From contig NZ_UOOB01000002.1 of NCBI RefSeq assembly GCF_900564145.1, positions 620,001 to 684,000 of the forward strand: a DNA stretch of 64,000 nucleotides. The letters are read 5' to 3'. The position numbers were made by a program, and so were the translations under genes. This document shows, piece by piece, positions 25,039-33,737 of this stretch. Position 1 is the first letter of the stretch, and every line of letters starts with the position of its first letter. The DNA comes from Comamonas sp. lk. Lineage in GTDB: Bacteria; Pseudomonadota; Gammaproteobacteria; Burkholderiales; Burkholderiaceae_C. The notes beneath the pieces were generated by a model that saw only the letters and a list, made by a program, of their open reading frames with translations, made no database searches and was not told the DNA's origin.

Positions 25039-26637
25039 TCAAGCCATGTCCCGCAGCAGGCGACGCAAGACCTTGCCCGCGCCCGTGGCCGGCAGCGCGT
25101 CAATAAAGCGCACCTCGCGCGGCGCCTTGTAATTGGCCATGTTCGCCTTGGCCCAGCTCAGCAGCTCATCGACCTCCAGGCTTTGCCCCGGCTTGCGCAC
25201 GATGAAGGCTCGCACCATCTCGCCTTTTTGCGGATCGGGCATGCCAATCACCGCCGCCTGTGCAATCGACGGATGCTTGATCAGCAGCGTTTCCACCTCC
25301 TCGGGAAACACGCTATAGCCCGAGACCTTGATCATTTCCTTGAAGCGACCGATGAAGGTCAGATAGCCATCGGCATCGATCCTGCCCATGTCGCCCGTGT
25401 AGACCCAGCCGTCCTTGAGCGTCTTGGCCGTGGCCTCGGGCTTGTTCCAGTAGCCCTTGAAGTTGCCGGGGCCGCGAATGATGATTTCGCCCACCTCGTC
25501 GGCCACCAGCTGCCGGCCGGTTTCCGGATCGATGATGCGTATCTCATTGCCCGGCACCGGCTTGCCATGCGTGCCCCAGCGTATGGCGTTGCCGGGCATG
25601 GTGGTGTCCATGGTGTGGGTCTCGCTCAAGCCGTAGGCGGCCTCGCTGGAGACACAGTTCGGCGTGTAGCGCCGCCATTGCTCGGCCAGCTCCTGGGTAT
25701 AGGTAATGCCGAAGCTGGTGACCGTGTTGCGCCGCAGCGATGTGAGGTCCATCATCTCCACGCCTGGGACTTGCATCAGCGCCACATTCATGGGCGCGAT
25801 GCTGTACCACCAGCTCACGCGATAGCGCTCTATGGCCTGGGCCACGGCCAGCGGATCAAAGCGGTGCAGCAGCACGCAGGGCGCACCGCTGTGCACGGGA
25901 ATATTCACCCCCATGGACATGCCGGCAATGTGATAGAGCGGCGCCACGGCCAGCAACATGTCCTGGCCCGAGACATCGGAAGAATCGGCCGCTGCAGCCG
26001 TCTTGTGTGCGGCACTGCCGAAGCTGAGCATGGCGCCCTTGGGCAGACCGGTGGTGCCCGAGGTATAGGTCATCAGCGCCACATCGTCCATGGCCACGGC
26101 CACCGGCTGCGGCCTGGCAGCGCTGTGCATCACATCCCAGAACGAGATTACCGCGTCAGGCAGGGGCTGCATGGGCTGTTGCAGCTCTGGCGGCAGCGGC
26201 AAAGTGGCGTGCGATGGCAGCCATTCGGCATAGCGCACGGCCAGCACATGTTGCAAGCGGGTGCTGGCCCGTACCTTGTCCACTACCGGCAGCAAGCTGT
26301 CGGCGGCAATGATGACACGGGCCTGCAAATCGTTGAGCTGGTAGTCCAGCTCATGCTCCTTGTTCAGCGGGCCGCAGGGGCAGACGATGGCGCCGATTTT
26401 CTGGATGGCGTAATGCGCCACGATGTACTGCGGGCAGTTGTTCATGAACAAGGCCACAGGCTCGCCTTTTTTGACTCCCAGACCTTGCAGATGCGCGGCC
26501 ACGGCATCGCTGCTCTCATCCATCTGCTGCCAGCTGATGTGCTGGCCGTACCAGAGGTAGGCATCACGCTCGGGATGGTTGCGCGCGTTGCGGCGCAAGA
26601 CCTCATGCAGGGGAATGAGGGACGCAGAATCAGCCAT
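25039..26637 (-). CDS. AMP-dependent acyl-CoA synthetase/ligase
   Basis: A 532-residue ANL-superfamily enzyme that activates a carboxylic acid to its CoA thioester via an acyl-adenylate. The phosphate-binding loop is TYTSGTTGLPKG (191-201). AAYGLSETHTMDTTMPGNA and GWVYTGDMGRIDADGYLTF follow, with the hinge region GRFKEMIKVSGYSVFPEEVE and the catalytic lysine in GAGKVLRRLL near the C-terminus. The length is standard. It lies directly upstream of the single-chain carboxylase on the same strand and is divergent from a TetR regulator; the pair probably feeds an exogenous acid into a carboxylation route. The acid is unknown. Confidence 0.92.
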   Translation of the reverse strand: MADSASLIPLHEVLRRNARNHPERDAYLWYGQHISWQQMDESSDAVAAHLQGLGVKKGEPVALFMNNCPQYIVAHYAIQKIGAIVCPCGPLNKEHELDYQLNDLQARVIIAADSLLPVVDKVRASTRLQHVLAVRYAEWLPSHATLPLPPELQQPMQPLPDAVISFWDVMHSAARPQPVAVAMDDVALMTYTSGTTGLPKGAMLSFGSAAHKTAAAADSSDVSGQDMLLAVAPLYHIAGMSMGVNIPVHSGAPCVLLHRFDPLAVAQAIERYRVSWWYSIAPMNVALMQVPGVEMMDLTSLRRNTVTSFGITYTQELAEQWRRYTPNCVSSEAAYGLSETHTMDTTMPGNAIRWGTHGKPVPGNEIRIIDPETGRQLVADEVGEIIIRGPGNFKGYWNKPEATAKTLKDGWVYTGDMGRIDADGYLTFIGRFKEMIKVSGYSVFPEEVETLLIKHPSIAQAAVIGMPDPQKGEMVRAFIVRKPGQSLEVDELLSWAKANMANYKAPREVRFIDALPATGAGKVLRRLLRDMA

Positions 26638-26743
26638 GGTTTGTCTCCTAGGTGTCTGTTGAAAATCAAGCCCTGGCGCGGTGTTTCCCGCGATCTCAGG
26701 GATTGTCTTGAGTGAATGCAGGACTTGATGCCTTGCAAATATA

Positions 26744-26755
26744 TACCCGCTGGTA
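26744..26755. promoter_or_regulatory. Operator-like palindrome 1 (TACC-N4-GGTA)
   Basis: TACC-CGCT-GGTA is a 12-bp dyad in the gap between the acyl-CoA ligase and the TetR regulator. A second copy of the same form begins 21 bp further on. Confidence 0.65.
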
Positions 26756-26764
26756 GAACAATAC

Positions 26765-26776
26765 TACCCATCGGTA
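26765..26776. promoter_or_regulatory. Operator-like palindrome 2 (TACC-N4-GGTA)
   Basis: TACC-CATC-GGTA is spaced 21 bp from copy 1, two helical turns, so proteins bound to both would lie on the same face. Together the copies also form a larger imperfect dyad (TATACC...GGTATA). It lies 36 bases before the tetR-type ATG. Confidence 0.65.
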
Positions 26777-26811
26777 TAACCATCGCGACACACGAAAACC
26801 CGCACCCCGAA

Positions 26812-27564
26812 ATGAAAGAGAAAGCACCTTCTGCACCGGCAGCGCCCAAGGGCCGCCAGCGCCTGCCCACGGCAGGCTCGGACGAGAAACGCGAACGCAT
26901 ACTCAAGGCCGCCGAAGCCCTGTTCGACCGCAATGGCTACGCCAACACCACCATCGAGCAGATCGTGCAGGCGCTGGGGGTGACCAAGCCGTTTGTCTAT
27001 TACTACTTTCGCAACAAGCAGGAAATTTTCGAGACCCTGTGCTGGTCGCCCACCGAGGCCTGCTTCACGGTGCTGGACTTTGCGGCGGACGATCCGCGTC
27101 CGGCCCATGAAAAAGCCGTGGACGGGCTGCAGCGCCTGATTGCGGCCACGATTGCGCATTACCCGGCCGGCTTTTTTCCCTACCGCGAGCCGCAGGCTTT
27201 CAGCCCCGCCTATCTGAAGGCCTCGCGCGCCGTGGCCCAGAAGTTCTACAAGGAGTTCTGCGCCCTGCTGGAGCAAGGCCGCGCCAGCGGACATTTCGAT
27301 TTTCGCGAAACCCGCATCACGGCCCAGGCTGCCTGCAGCCTGCCCGGTTTTCTCTACAACTGGTACCGCCCCGATGGCCGCCTGGGCACGGCCGAGATGG
27401 TGACCGAGCTGACCGAGCTGGCCACCCGCGTGCTGGGGCTGACTCCGGCCGCAACAACCATGGCGGCCGGCAAAGCCGTGAAAAAGCCCCGTGCGGCAGC
27501 GAAGAACAAGGCCCGTGCCACACCACCGCCAGAAACGGCGCCCCAAAAAGCCGCCAAGAGTTAG
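26812..27564 (+). CDS. TetR/AcrR-family transcriptional regulator
   Basis: A 250-residue regulator with an N-terminal TetR HTH (about 24-70: EKRERILKAAEALFDRNGYANT, TIEQIVQALGVTKPFVYYYF, RNKQEIFETL) and an all-helical ligand domain. The last 35 residues are unusual, a Lys/Ala/Pro-rich basic tail (KAVKKPRAAAKNKARATPP) resembling the tails of histone-like proteins. The ATG at 26812 is chosen because the upstream in-frame extension overlaps the operator-like palindromes. It is divergent from the ligase-carboxylase operon and 96 bp before a substrate-binding protein, so it likely controls both sides, with an acyl-CoA as possible effector. Confidence 0.88.
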   Translation: MKEKAPSAPAAPKGRQRLPTAGSDEKRERILKAAEALFDRNGYANTTIEQIVQALGVTKPFVYYYFRNKQEIFETLCWSPTEACFTVLDFAADDPRPAHEKAVDGLQRLIAATIAHYPAGFFPYREPQAFSPAYLKASRAVAQKFYKEFCALLEQGRASGHFDFRETRITAQAACSLPGFLYNWYRPDGRLGTAEMVTELTELATRVLGLTPAATTMAAGKAVKKPRAAAKNKARATPPPETAPQKAAKS

Positions 27565-27660
27565 ATACCACCGTTAGAAGTGTCTGTCAGACACCAGCAA
27601 GACAGGCCGCAACCGCCGGTGGACGACGGCTGCCCGCTCACCACTCCAGGAGACCCATCC

Positions 27661-28908
27661 ATGCCCCCTCGCTTCACCGCTCTTGCCGCAGCCGCCGCGC
27701 TGTGCACGGCCACGCTTTCAGCCCAGGCGGCCGAGCCGTTCAAGATGGCTTTTATCGATCCGCTCTCCGGCCCGTTTGCCAATGTGGGCGAGGTGATGCG
27801 CAACCACGTGCTGTACGCCGTCGACGATGTGAATGCGCAAGGCGGCTTGTACAACGGTGCCAAGCTGCAGCTGCTGCAATTCGACAGCAAGCTATCGGCG
27901 CAGGAAAGCCAGAGTGCGCTGCAAGCGGCCATAGACCAGGGCGCCCGCGTGGTGGTGACGGGTGGCTCAGGATCTTCCGTGGTCACGGCGCTGGTGCAGG
28001 CGGCTGCGCGCTACAACCAGCGCAATCCGGGCAAGGAGGTGCTGATACTCAACCACTCCTCCATCGATCCCGAACTCACCGGCAAGGCCTGCAGCTTCTG
28101 GCACTTCATGTTCGATGCCAACACCGCCATGCGCATGCAGGCGATTGCCAACTACATCAAGAGCCAGTCCGAGATCCGGAAAGTCTTTCTGCTCAACCAG
28201 GACTACGCCCACGGCAAGCAGTGGGCCAATTACGGCCGCCAGATGGTGGGCCAGGCCAGACCCAATATCCAGTTTGTGGGCGAGACACTGCACCCAATGG
28301 GGCGCATCAAGGACTTTGCGCCCTATGTCTCCAAGATGAAGGAGCTGGGCACAGACTCGGTCATTACCGGCAACTGGGGGCAGGATCTGACGCTGCTGCT
28401 CAAATCCGCCGGCGACGCCGGCTACAAGCTGCGCTATTTCAACCACAGCGCCGGCGGCTTTCCTGGCACGGTGACTTCCATTTCCCAGGCCAGGACAGGC
28501 CAGGTGACTTGGGTGGCCGAATGGCACCCTGGCATGGCGGATCGCGTCCAGGCCGATGCCCGCGCCAAGGAGTACAAGGCCAGGATGAATCAGGACTTTC
28601 TGGCTCCGCGCATGGATCTCGTGCCGCGCATGCTGGCCGCCGCCATGGCCAAAGCCCAGTCCACCGAAACCGTGAAGATTGCCAAGGCCATGGAAGACAT
28701 GTCCATGGACACCGTCTTCGGCCCCGTGAAGATGCGCGGCAAGGATCACCAGCTGCTGCTGCCCCAGGTGGTCAACACCATCGCACCGGTGGACGGCAAG
28801 CTGGTCAAGACCGGCTGGGAAGGTACGAACTACGGCTTCAGAACCGATGCCGTCTATTCTGCGCAGCAGGTCGATCAGCCAAGCGAGTGCCAGATGAAAA
28901 GGCCGTAA
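27661..28908 (+). CDS. ABC transporter substrate-binding protein, branched-chain amino acid type
   Basis: A 415-residue periplasmic protein. The signal peptide is about 1-22 (FTALAAAAALCTATLSAQA-AE). The type 1 periplasmic-binding fold shows FKMAFIDPLSGPFANVGEV, VVTGGSGSSVVTALVQAAARY and VFLLNQDYAHGKQWANYGRQM. AGGAGA lies 7 bases before the ATG. No permease or ATPase lies nearby. Its position behind the TetR gene and across from a ligase and carboxylase suggests it captures the acid that the ligase activates, but this is inference from context only. It ends with an unconserved Cys-containing tail. Confidence 0.87.
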   Translation: MPPRFTALAAAAALCTATLSAQAAEPFKMAFIDPLSGPFANVGEVMRNHVLYAVDDVNAQGGLYNGAKLQLLQFDSKLSAQESQSALQAAIDQGARVVVTGGSGSSVVTALVQAAARYNQRNPGKEVLILNHSSIDPELTGKACSFWHFMFDANTAMRMQAIANYIKSQSEIRKVFLLNQDYAHGKQWANYGRQMVGQARPNIQFVGETLHPMGRIKDFAPYVSKMKELGTDSVITGNWGQDLTLLLKSAGDAGYKLRYFNHSAGGFPGTVTSISQARTGQVTWVAEWHPGMADRVQADARAKEYKARMNQDFLAPRMDLVPRMLAAAMAKAQSTETVKIAKAMEDMSMDTVFGPVKMRGKDHQLLLPQVVNTIAPVDGKLVKTGWEGTNYGFRTDAVYSAQQVDQPSECQMKRP

Positions 28909-29020
28909 ACACTGCCTCTGAACGGCATGGCAGGGCTCAGGCGGTAAAAACTGGCGCGGCCCAAACCCGAGATACCGAGCAAGGGCCTAGGTGGCCCCGC
29001 CGCTCCGCAGCGTAGGTATC

Positions 29021-29070
29021 GCCCCCTCCGCGAAGCAGAGAGGGGGAAGCCGCTACGCGGCTCAGAGGGT
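29021..29070. repeat. GC-rich palindromic intergenic repeat, second copy
   Basis: CCCCCTC at 29022-29028 pairs with GAGGGGG at 29040-29046, and AGCCGC-TAC-GCGGCT follows (29048-29062), then CTCAGAGGG. The arrangement matches the copy at 8675-8750. It fills most of the 175-bp gap between convergent genes and could act as a terminator. Confidence 0.65.
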
Positions 29071-29083
29071 GCCTTCAATTTCT

Positions 29084-29806
29084 TCAGAGGGTGTAGCTAC
29101 GCGCCCCAAAAATCCCGCTGCCCACCCGCACCATGGTGCTGCCTGCGGCCACCGCAGCCTCCAGGTCGCCCGTCATGCCCATGGACAGGGTGTCGAACTG
29201 CTCAAGCCCAGGCAGCGCACTGCTTTTTATGTGCTCGAACAAGACTCTAGCCTTTTCATGTACTGCACATTGCGCTTCAAAATCAGGAGCATCATCAGGA
29301 ATACTCATGATGCCGCGCAACACCAGACCGGGCAGTGCGGCGACGGCCTGGGCCAAAGCCAGCGCGTCGGCTGGTACCACTCCGGACTTGGTTTCGCCGC
29401 CATCGACATTGACCTGAATGCAGATCTGCAGCGGCTTCATGCCTGCAGGCCGCTGAGCCGACAGGCGCTCGGCAATCTTGAGCCTGTCCACGGTCTGCGC
29501 CCAGTCGAAATGCTCGGCCACCAACCGCGTCTTGTTGCTCTGGATGGGGCCTATGCAATGCCATTGCAGCTCGGCGCCACCCGGCAGTTGCATGGCACGT
29601 ACGGCGGCTATCTTGTCCACCGCCTCCTGAATATAGTTTTCGCCAAAGCTGCGCTGGCCGGCGAGCACGGCCTCACGCACCGCGTCTGCGCCAAAGGTTT
29701 TGGAGACTGCCAGCAGCTGCACATGGTCAGCCTGGCGGCCGGCTTGTGCGCAAGCCGTGGCCATACGGGCACGAATCTGCCCCAGATTGTTTTCAATCGT
29801 CGTCAT
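29084..29806 (-). CDS. YggS-family PLP homeostasis protein
   Basis: A 240-residue single-domain PLP-binding protein (alanine racemase N-terminal fold; human PLPBP family), thought to buffer pyridoxal phosphate rather than catalyse a reaction. The PLP lysine is in LLAVSKTFGADAVREAV. Other family marks are SFGENYIQEAVDK, LQWHCIGPIQSNKTRLV, INVNVDGG-like CIQVNVDGGETKSGV and the phosphate-binding SMGMTGDLEAAVAAGSTMVR. The start at 29806 leaves 37 bp to the divergent pilT, a neighbour it has in many proteobacteria. The upstream in-frame extension runs into pilT and is not used. Confidence 0.94.
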   Translation of the reverse strand: MTTIENNLGQIRARMATACAQAGRQADHVQLLAVSKTFGADAVREAVLAGQRSFGENYIQEAVDKIAAVRAMQLPGGAELQWHCIGPIQSNKTRLVAEHFDWAQTVDRLKIAERLSAQRPAGMKPLQICIQVNVDGGETKSGVVPADALALAQAVAALPGLVLRGIMSIPDDAPDFEAQCAVHEKARVLFEHIKSSALPGLEQFDTLSMGMTGDLEAAVAAGSTMVRVGSGIFGARSYTL

Positions 29807-29843
29807 AATTACCGCCAGAGTATCAAACACGAGGGGGCTTTCC

Positions 29844-30887
29844 GTGGACATCACGCAATTGCTGGCTTTCAGCGTAAAGAACAAGGCTTCGGACTTGCAT
29901 TTGTCCGCCGGCCTGCCGCCCATGATTCGAGTCCACGGCGATGTACGTCGCATCAATGTGGATGCGCTGGATCACAAGACCGTACATGCCATGGTCTACG
30001 ACATCATGAGCGATGCCCAGCGCAAGGCTTACGAAGAATTTCTGGAAGTGGACTTTTCCTTCGAGATCGAAGGTCTGGCCCGTTTCCGTGTCAACGCCTT
30101 CAACCAGAACCGCGGCGCTGCGGCGGTCTTTCGTACCATTCCCAGCAAGATCCTGACACTGGAGCAGCTCAACGCGCCCAAGATCTTCGGCGATCTGGCA
30201 CTCAAGCCTCGCGGCCTGGTGCTGGTGACCGGCCCCACGGGCTCGGGCAAATCGACCACGCTGGCCGCCATGGTCAACCACCTCAACGAGACCGAGTACG
30301 GTCACATCCTGACGGTGGAAGACCCTATCGAATTCGTGCACGACTCCAAGAAGTGCCTGATCAACCAGCGCGAAGTCGGCCCCATGACACGGTCTTTTGC
30401 GGCGGCGCTGAAATCTGCGTTGCGCGAAGACCCGGATGCCATCCTGGTGGGTGAAATGCGCGACCTGGAAACCATTCGCCTGGCCATGACGGCGGCCGAA
30501 ACCGGTCACCTGGTTTTTGGCACCCTGCACACCTCGAGCGCTGCCAAAACCATAGACCGTATCATCGACGTCTTCCCGGCCGAGGAAAAGGAAATGGTAC
30601 GGGCCATGCTGTCGGAGTCGCTGCAAGCCGTGATCTCCCAGACGCTGTGCAGAACCAAGGACGGCCAGGGCCGCATTGCGGCACACGAGATCATGCTGGG
30701 CACCAGCGCCATCCGCAATCTGATCCGCGAGGCCAAGGTGGCGCAGATGTACTCCACCATCCAGACCAGCCAGAACGTGGGCATGCAGACGTTGGATCAG
30801 AACCTGACCGATCTGGTGCGCCGCAACGTCATCACCTCGGCCGAGGCCCGCAGCAAGGCCAAGATCCCAGACAACTTCCCCGGCTAA
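29844..30887 (+). CDS. pilT: Type IV pilus retraction ATPase PilT
   Basis: A 347-residue hexameric secretion-type ATPase that depolymerises type IV pili, powering twitching motility and DNA uptake. After the N-terminal PAS-like part (ITQLLAFSVKNKASDLHLSAG) come Walker A GPTGSGKST (130-138), the Asp box ILTVEDPIEFVH, Walker B DPDAILVGEMRDLETI and the His box. The retraction motif AIRNLIRE, specific to PilT, is present near residue 290. The start is GTG at 29844 with GAGGGGG 7 bases ahead, giving the usual family length. pilU follows after 69 bp. Confidence 0.96.
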   Translation: MDITQLLAFSVKNKASDLHLSAGLPPMIRVHGDVRRINVDALDHKTVHAMVYDIMSDAQRKAYEEFLEVDFSFEIEGLARFRVNAFNQNRGAAAVFRTIPSKILTLEQLNAPKIFGDLALKPRGLVLVTGPTGSGKSTTLAAMVNHLNETEYGHILTVEDPIEFVHDSKKCLINQREVGPMTRSFAAALKSALREDPDAILVGEMRDLETIRLAMTAAETGHLVFGTLHTSSAAKTIDRIIDVFPAEEKEMVRAMLSESLQAVISQTLCRTKDGQGRIAAHEIMLGTSAIRNLIREAKVAQMYSTIQTSQNVGMQTLDQNLTDLVRRNVITSAEARSKAKIPDNFPG

Positions 30888-30956
30888 ATCCAGCCATAGC
30901 AATCACATGGATGCCGGACACTCGCTGTGCCCGGCCACTGAACTGGAGACACGGCG

Positions 30957-32093
30957 ATGGAAAGAGATCAGGCCAGCAAATTCATCAACGATCTGCTCAA
31001 GCTCATGGTCAGCCGCAACGGCAGCGACCTGTTCATCACGGCAGAATTTCCGCCCGCCATCAAGATTGACGGCAAGGTCACCAAGGTATCGCCCCAGCCG
31101 CTGACGGCGGTGCACACGCTGACGCTGGCACGCGCCATCATGAGCGACAAGCAGACCGCCGACTTCGAGCTGACCAAGGAGTGCAACTTCGCCATCTCGC
31201 CAGCCGGCGTGGGCCGTTTTCGGGTCAATGCCTTCCTGCAGCAGGGCAAGGTAGGCCTGGTGCTGCGGACGATTCCCACCGTCTTGCCCACCATCGACGG
31301 CCTGGGCGTGCCCCAGGTGCTCAAGGAAGTGGCCATGACCAAGCGCGGCCTGTGCATTCTGGTGGGTGCCACCGGCTCGGGCAAATCGACCACGCTGGCC
31401 GCCATGGTGGACTGGCGCAATGAAAACTCCTTCGGTCATATCGTGACGGTGGAAGACCCGGTGGAATTTGTGCATCCGCACAAGAACTGCGTGGTGACCC
31501 AGCGCGAGGTGGGCCTGGATACCGACAGCTGGGAAGCGGCACTCAAGAACTCGCTGCGCCAGGCACCCGACGTGATCATGATGGGCGAAATCCGCGACCG
31601 TGAGACCATGGAGCATGCGATTGCTTTCTCCGAAACCGGTCACCTGTGTCTGGCCACGCTGCACGCCAACAATGCCAACCAGGCCCTGGATCGCATCGTC
31701 AACTTCTTCCCCGAAGAGCGCCGCCCGCAGCTGCTGATGGATTTGTCGCTGAACCTGCGCGGCATGATTTCGCAGCGCCTGATTCCCAAGCAAAACAGCA
31801 AGGGACGCGTGGCCGCCATCGAGGTGATGCTCAACTCGCCGCTGATTTCCGATCTGATCTTCAAGGGCGAAGTGGCCGAGATCAAGGAGATCATGAAGAA
31901 AAGCCGCAACATCGGCATGCAGACCTTTGACCAGGCGCTGTTCGACCTGTTCGAATCCAATCTCATCACCTATGAAGACGGGCTGCGCAATGCGGACTCC
32001 GTCAACGACTTGCGCCTGCAGATCAAGCTCAACAGCCAGCGTGCCCGCGCACAGGATCTGGCCGCAGGCACCGAACACCTGACCATCGTGTAA
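30957..32093 (+). CDS. pilU: Type IV pilus retraction ATPase PilU
   Basis: A 378-residue PilT paralogue, an accessory retraction ATPase working together with PilT at the pilus base. Walker A is GATGSGKST (137-145), followed by HIVTVEDPVEFVHPHKN, Walker B PDVIMMGEIRDRETME and the His box HLCLATLHANNANQA. The AIRNLI motif is replaced by SPLISDLIFKGEV, as is typical of PilU. The C-terminal extension (LQIKLNSQRARAQDLAAG) also distinguishes it from PilT. It has a GGAG ribosome binding site and is in an operon with pilT. Confidence 0.95.
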   Translation: MERDQASKFINDLLKLMVSRNGSDLFITAEFPPAIKIDGKVTKVSPQPLTAVHTLTLARAIMSDKQTADFELTKECNFAISPAGVGRFRVNAFLQQGKVGLVLRTIPTVLPTIDGLGVPQVLKEVAMTKRGLCILVGATGSGKSTTLAAMVDWRNENSFGHIVTVEDPVEFVHPHKNCVVTQREVGLDTDSWEAALKNSLRQAPDVIMMGEIRDRETMEHAIAFSETGHLCLATLHANNANQALDRIVNFFPEERRPQLLMDLSLNLRGMISQRLIPKQNSKGRVAAIEVMLNSPLISDLIFKGEVAEIKEIMKKSRNIGMQTFDQALFDLFESNLITYEDGLRNADSVNDLRLQIKLNSQRARAQDLAAGTEHLTIV

Positions 32094-32113
32094 TTCAATC
32101 TGGGTATCGCGCC

Positions 32114-33025
32114 ATGAGCACCACCTCCATCCATCCCCGCAGCTACGCCCCGACCTCCGCCCTGCCCGTGGCATTTCTGGGCCTGGGCGTCATGGGCTCG
32201 CCCATGGCCGGACATCTGGCACAGGCCGGCCATCAGGTCACCGTCTACAACCGCAGCCCGGCCAAGGCCCTGAGCTGGCATGAAGAGTTCCGCTCCGGCC
32301 GCAGCGCCGCCACGCCCCGCGAAGCTGCAGCCGGCGCACAGATGGTGTTTTGCTGCGTGGGCAATGACGATGATTTGCGCGCCGTGACCCTGGGCGACGA
32401 CGGCGCTTTCGCCGGCATGCCGCCAGGTGCCATTTTTGTGGACCACACCACGGCCTCCGCCGAAGTGGCACGCGAGCTGTATGCCGAAGCACAAAAGCGC
32501 GGCCTGCACTTCATCGATGCGCCGGTGTCCGGCGGCCAGGCCGGTGCGGTCAACGGCCAGCTCACGGTGATGTGTGGCGGCGATCAAGCCGCCTTCGAGC
32601 AGGTGGCTCCCGTGGCCGAAGCTTTCTCGCGCGCCTTTACCTATATGGGCGAAAGCGGCGCGGGCCAGCTGACCAAGATGGTCAACCAGATCTGCATTGC
32701 CGGCTTGCTGCAAGGTCTGTCCGAAGCCGTTGCCTTTGGCTTGCGCGCCAATCTGGACATGCCCAAGGTGCTGGACGTGATCGGCAAAGGTGCGGCGCAG
32801 AGCTGGCAAATGGACAATCGCGCCCAAACCATGGTGGTGGGCAAGTTCGACTTCGGCTTTGCCGTGGACTGGATGCGCAAGGATCTGGGCCTGGTTCTGG
32901 CAGAGGCCAAGAACAATGGGGCACGCCTGCCGGTCACGGCCCTGGTCGACCAGTTCTACGCCGATGTGCAGGACATGGGCGGCAGCCGCTGGGATACCTC
33001 CAGCCTGATCCAGCGCCTGCGCTGA
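32114..33025 (+). CDS. NAD(P)-dependent beta-hydroxyacid dehydrogenase (3-hydroxyisobutyrate dehydrogenase family)
   Basis: A 303-residue oxidoreductase of the beta-hydroxyacid dehydrogenase family. The Rossmann motif is VAFLGLGVMGSPMAGHLAQAG, with VTVYNRSPAKA suggesting NADP preference because an Arg follows strand 2. The substrate motif is FIDAPVSGGQAGAVNGQLTV and the catalytic lysine is in GAGQLTKMVNQICIAG. The all-helical C-terminal domain is complete. Substrates could be 3-hydroxyisobutyrate, tartronate semialdehyde or a related acid. It follows pilU by 20 bp and may be read through from it, though no functional link is obvious. A strong terminator lies 15 bp downstream. Confidence 0.9.
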   Translation: MSTTSIHPRSYAPTSALPVAFLGLGVMGSPMAGHLAQAGHQVTVYNRSPAKALSWHEEFRSGRSAATPREAAAGAQMVFCCVGNDDDLRAVTLGDDGAFAGMPPGAIFVDHTTASAEVARELYAEAQKRGLHFIDAPVSGGQAGAVNGQLTVMCGGDQAAFEQVAPVAEAFSRAFTYMGESGAGQLTKMVNQICIAGLLQGLSEAVAFGLRANLDMPKVLDVIGKGAAQSWQMDNRAQTMVVGKFDFGFAVDWMRKDLGLVLAEAKNNGARLPVTALVDQFYADVQDMGGSRWDTSSLIQRLR

Positions 33026-33040
33026 TCCGCGAAGGCATGA

Positions 33041-33068
33041 AAAAAGCCGGACGCAGGTCCGGCTTTTT
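33041..33068. terminator. Bidirectional rho-independent terminator
   Basis: AAAAAGCCGGAC pairs perfectly with GTCCGGCTTTTT around a GCAG loop. It lies between the convergent dehydrogenase and dolP genes, with a T-run for both directions. Confidence 0.92.
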
Positions 33069-33083
33069 GATGTGTTGGCGCGC

Positions 33084-33737
33084 TTACTTGTTGGCCGTGT
33101 CGTCTTCGATGACCGGTGCCGACTTGGTCTGCATGGCAGCCAGTTCGTCTTCGGAGATCACTTCGAACAATCGCACCACCTTGGTCACATCATTCACGCC
33201 GCGTGCGATCTCGGCAGCACGTTTGGCTTCACGTGGAGTCACGATGCCCATGAGGTAGACCGCATTGTTCTCGGTCACCACCTTGATGGCCGAGGAACTG
33301 ATGTCCTTGGCATTCACCAGGCTGGCCTTGACCTGGCCGGTGATCATGGTGTCCTTGGAGCGCTGGCTCAGCGTAGCCGTGAACGGCAGCACTTCCACTT
33401 CGTTATAGACCTGGCGCACCGTAGGCTGCTCGCGCACCAGCTTCTCTATGGTTTGCTTGTCCGTGGCATTGCCGGCCTGGCCGGTCAGCAGCACCACGCG
33501 GTTGTAGCTGGTCACGCTGACACGGGCCTTCTCGCCCATCACTTCATTGATGCGGTTATCGGCGCGCAGCTCGATGCCTTGATCTTCGACTTGCGAGCCT
33601 GTGGTGCGGCGATCCAGGGCCGACATGCCGGCCACGGCAGCTCCGCCACCCACCAGGGCCACGCAACCGCCCAGAGCAGCACTCAAAGCCGCTGCCGTCA
33701 GCGCAGCACATGCCACACGGGTCCACTGAAACTTCAT
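33084..33737 (-). CDS. BON-domain outer-membrane lipoprotein (DolP/YraP-like)
   Basis: A 217-residue lipoprotein. The signal ends in the lipobox LGGC with C25 as the lipid site, and the residue after it (Val) is not Asp, so outer-membrane sorting is expected. Two BON domains follow (about 55-125 and 130-200; VTSYNRVVLLTGQAGNATDK and VVTENNAVYLMGIVTPREA). In E. coli, DolP binds anionic phospholipid and supports outer-membrane integrity. Here it follows the SIS gene with overlapping ATGA stop and start, the same order as diaA-dolP in E. coli. The tail is short and acidic. Confidence 0.9.
   Translation of the reverse strand: MKFQWTRVACAALTAAALSAALGGCVALVGGGAAVAGMSALDRRTTGSQVEDQGIELRADNRINEVMGEKARVSVTSYNRVVLLTGQAGNATDKQTIEKLVREQPTVRQVYNEVEVLPFTATLSQRSKDTMITGQVKASLVNAKDISSSAIKVVTENNAVYLMGIVTPREAKRAAEIARGVNDVTKVVRLFEVISEDELAAMQTKSAPVIEDDTANK

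Noticed and set aside
25027..26715. Open frame of 562 codons opposite the acyl-CoA ligase
   Set aside because: It is antisense to a complete ANL enzyme, with no motif or ribosome binding site; a typical high-GC shadow.
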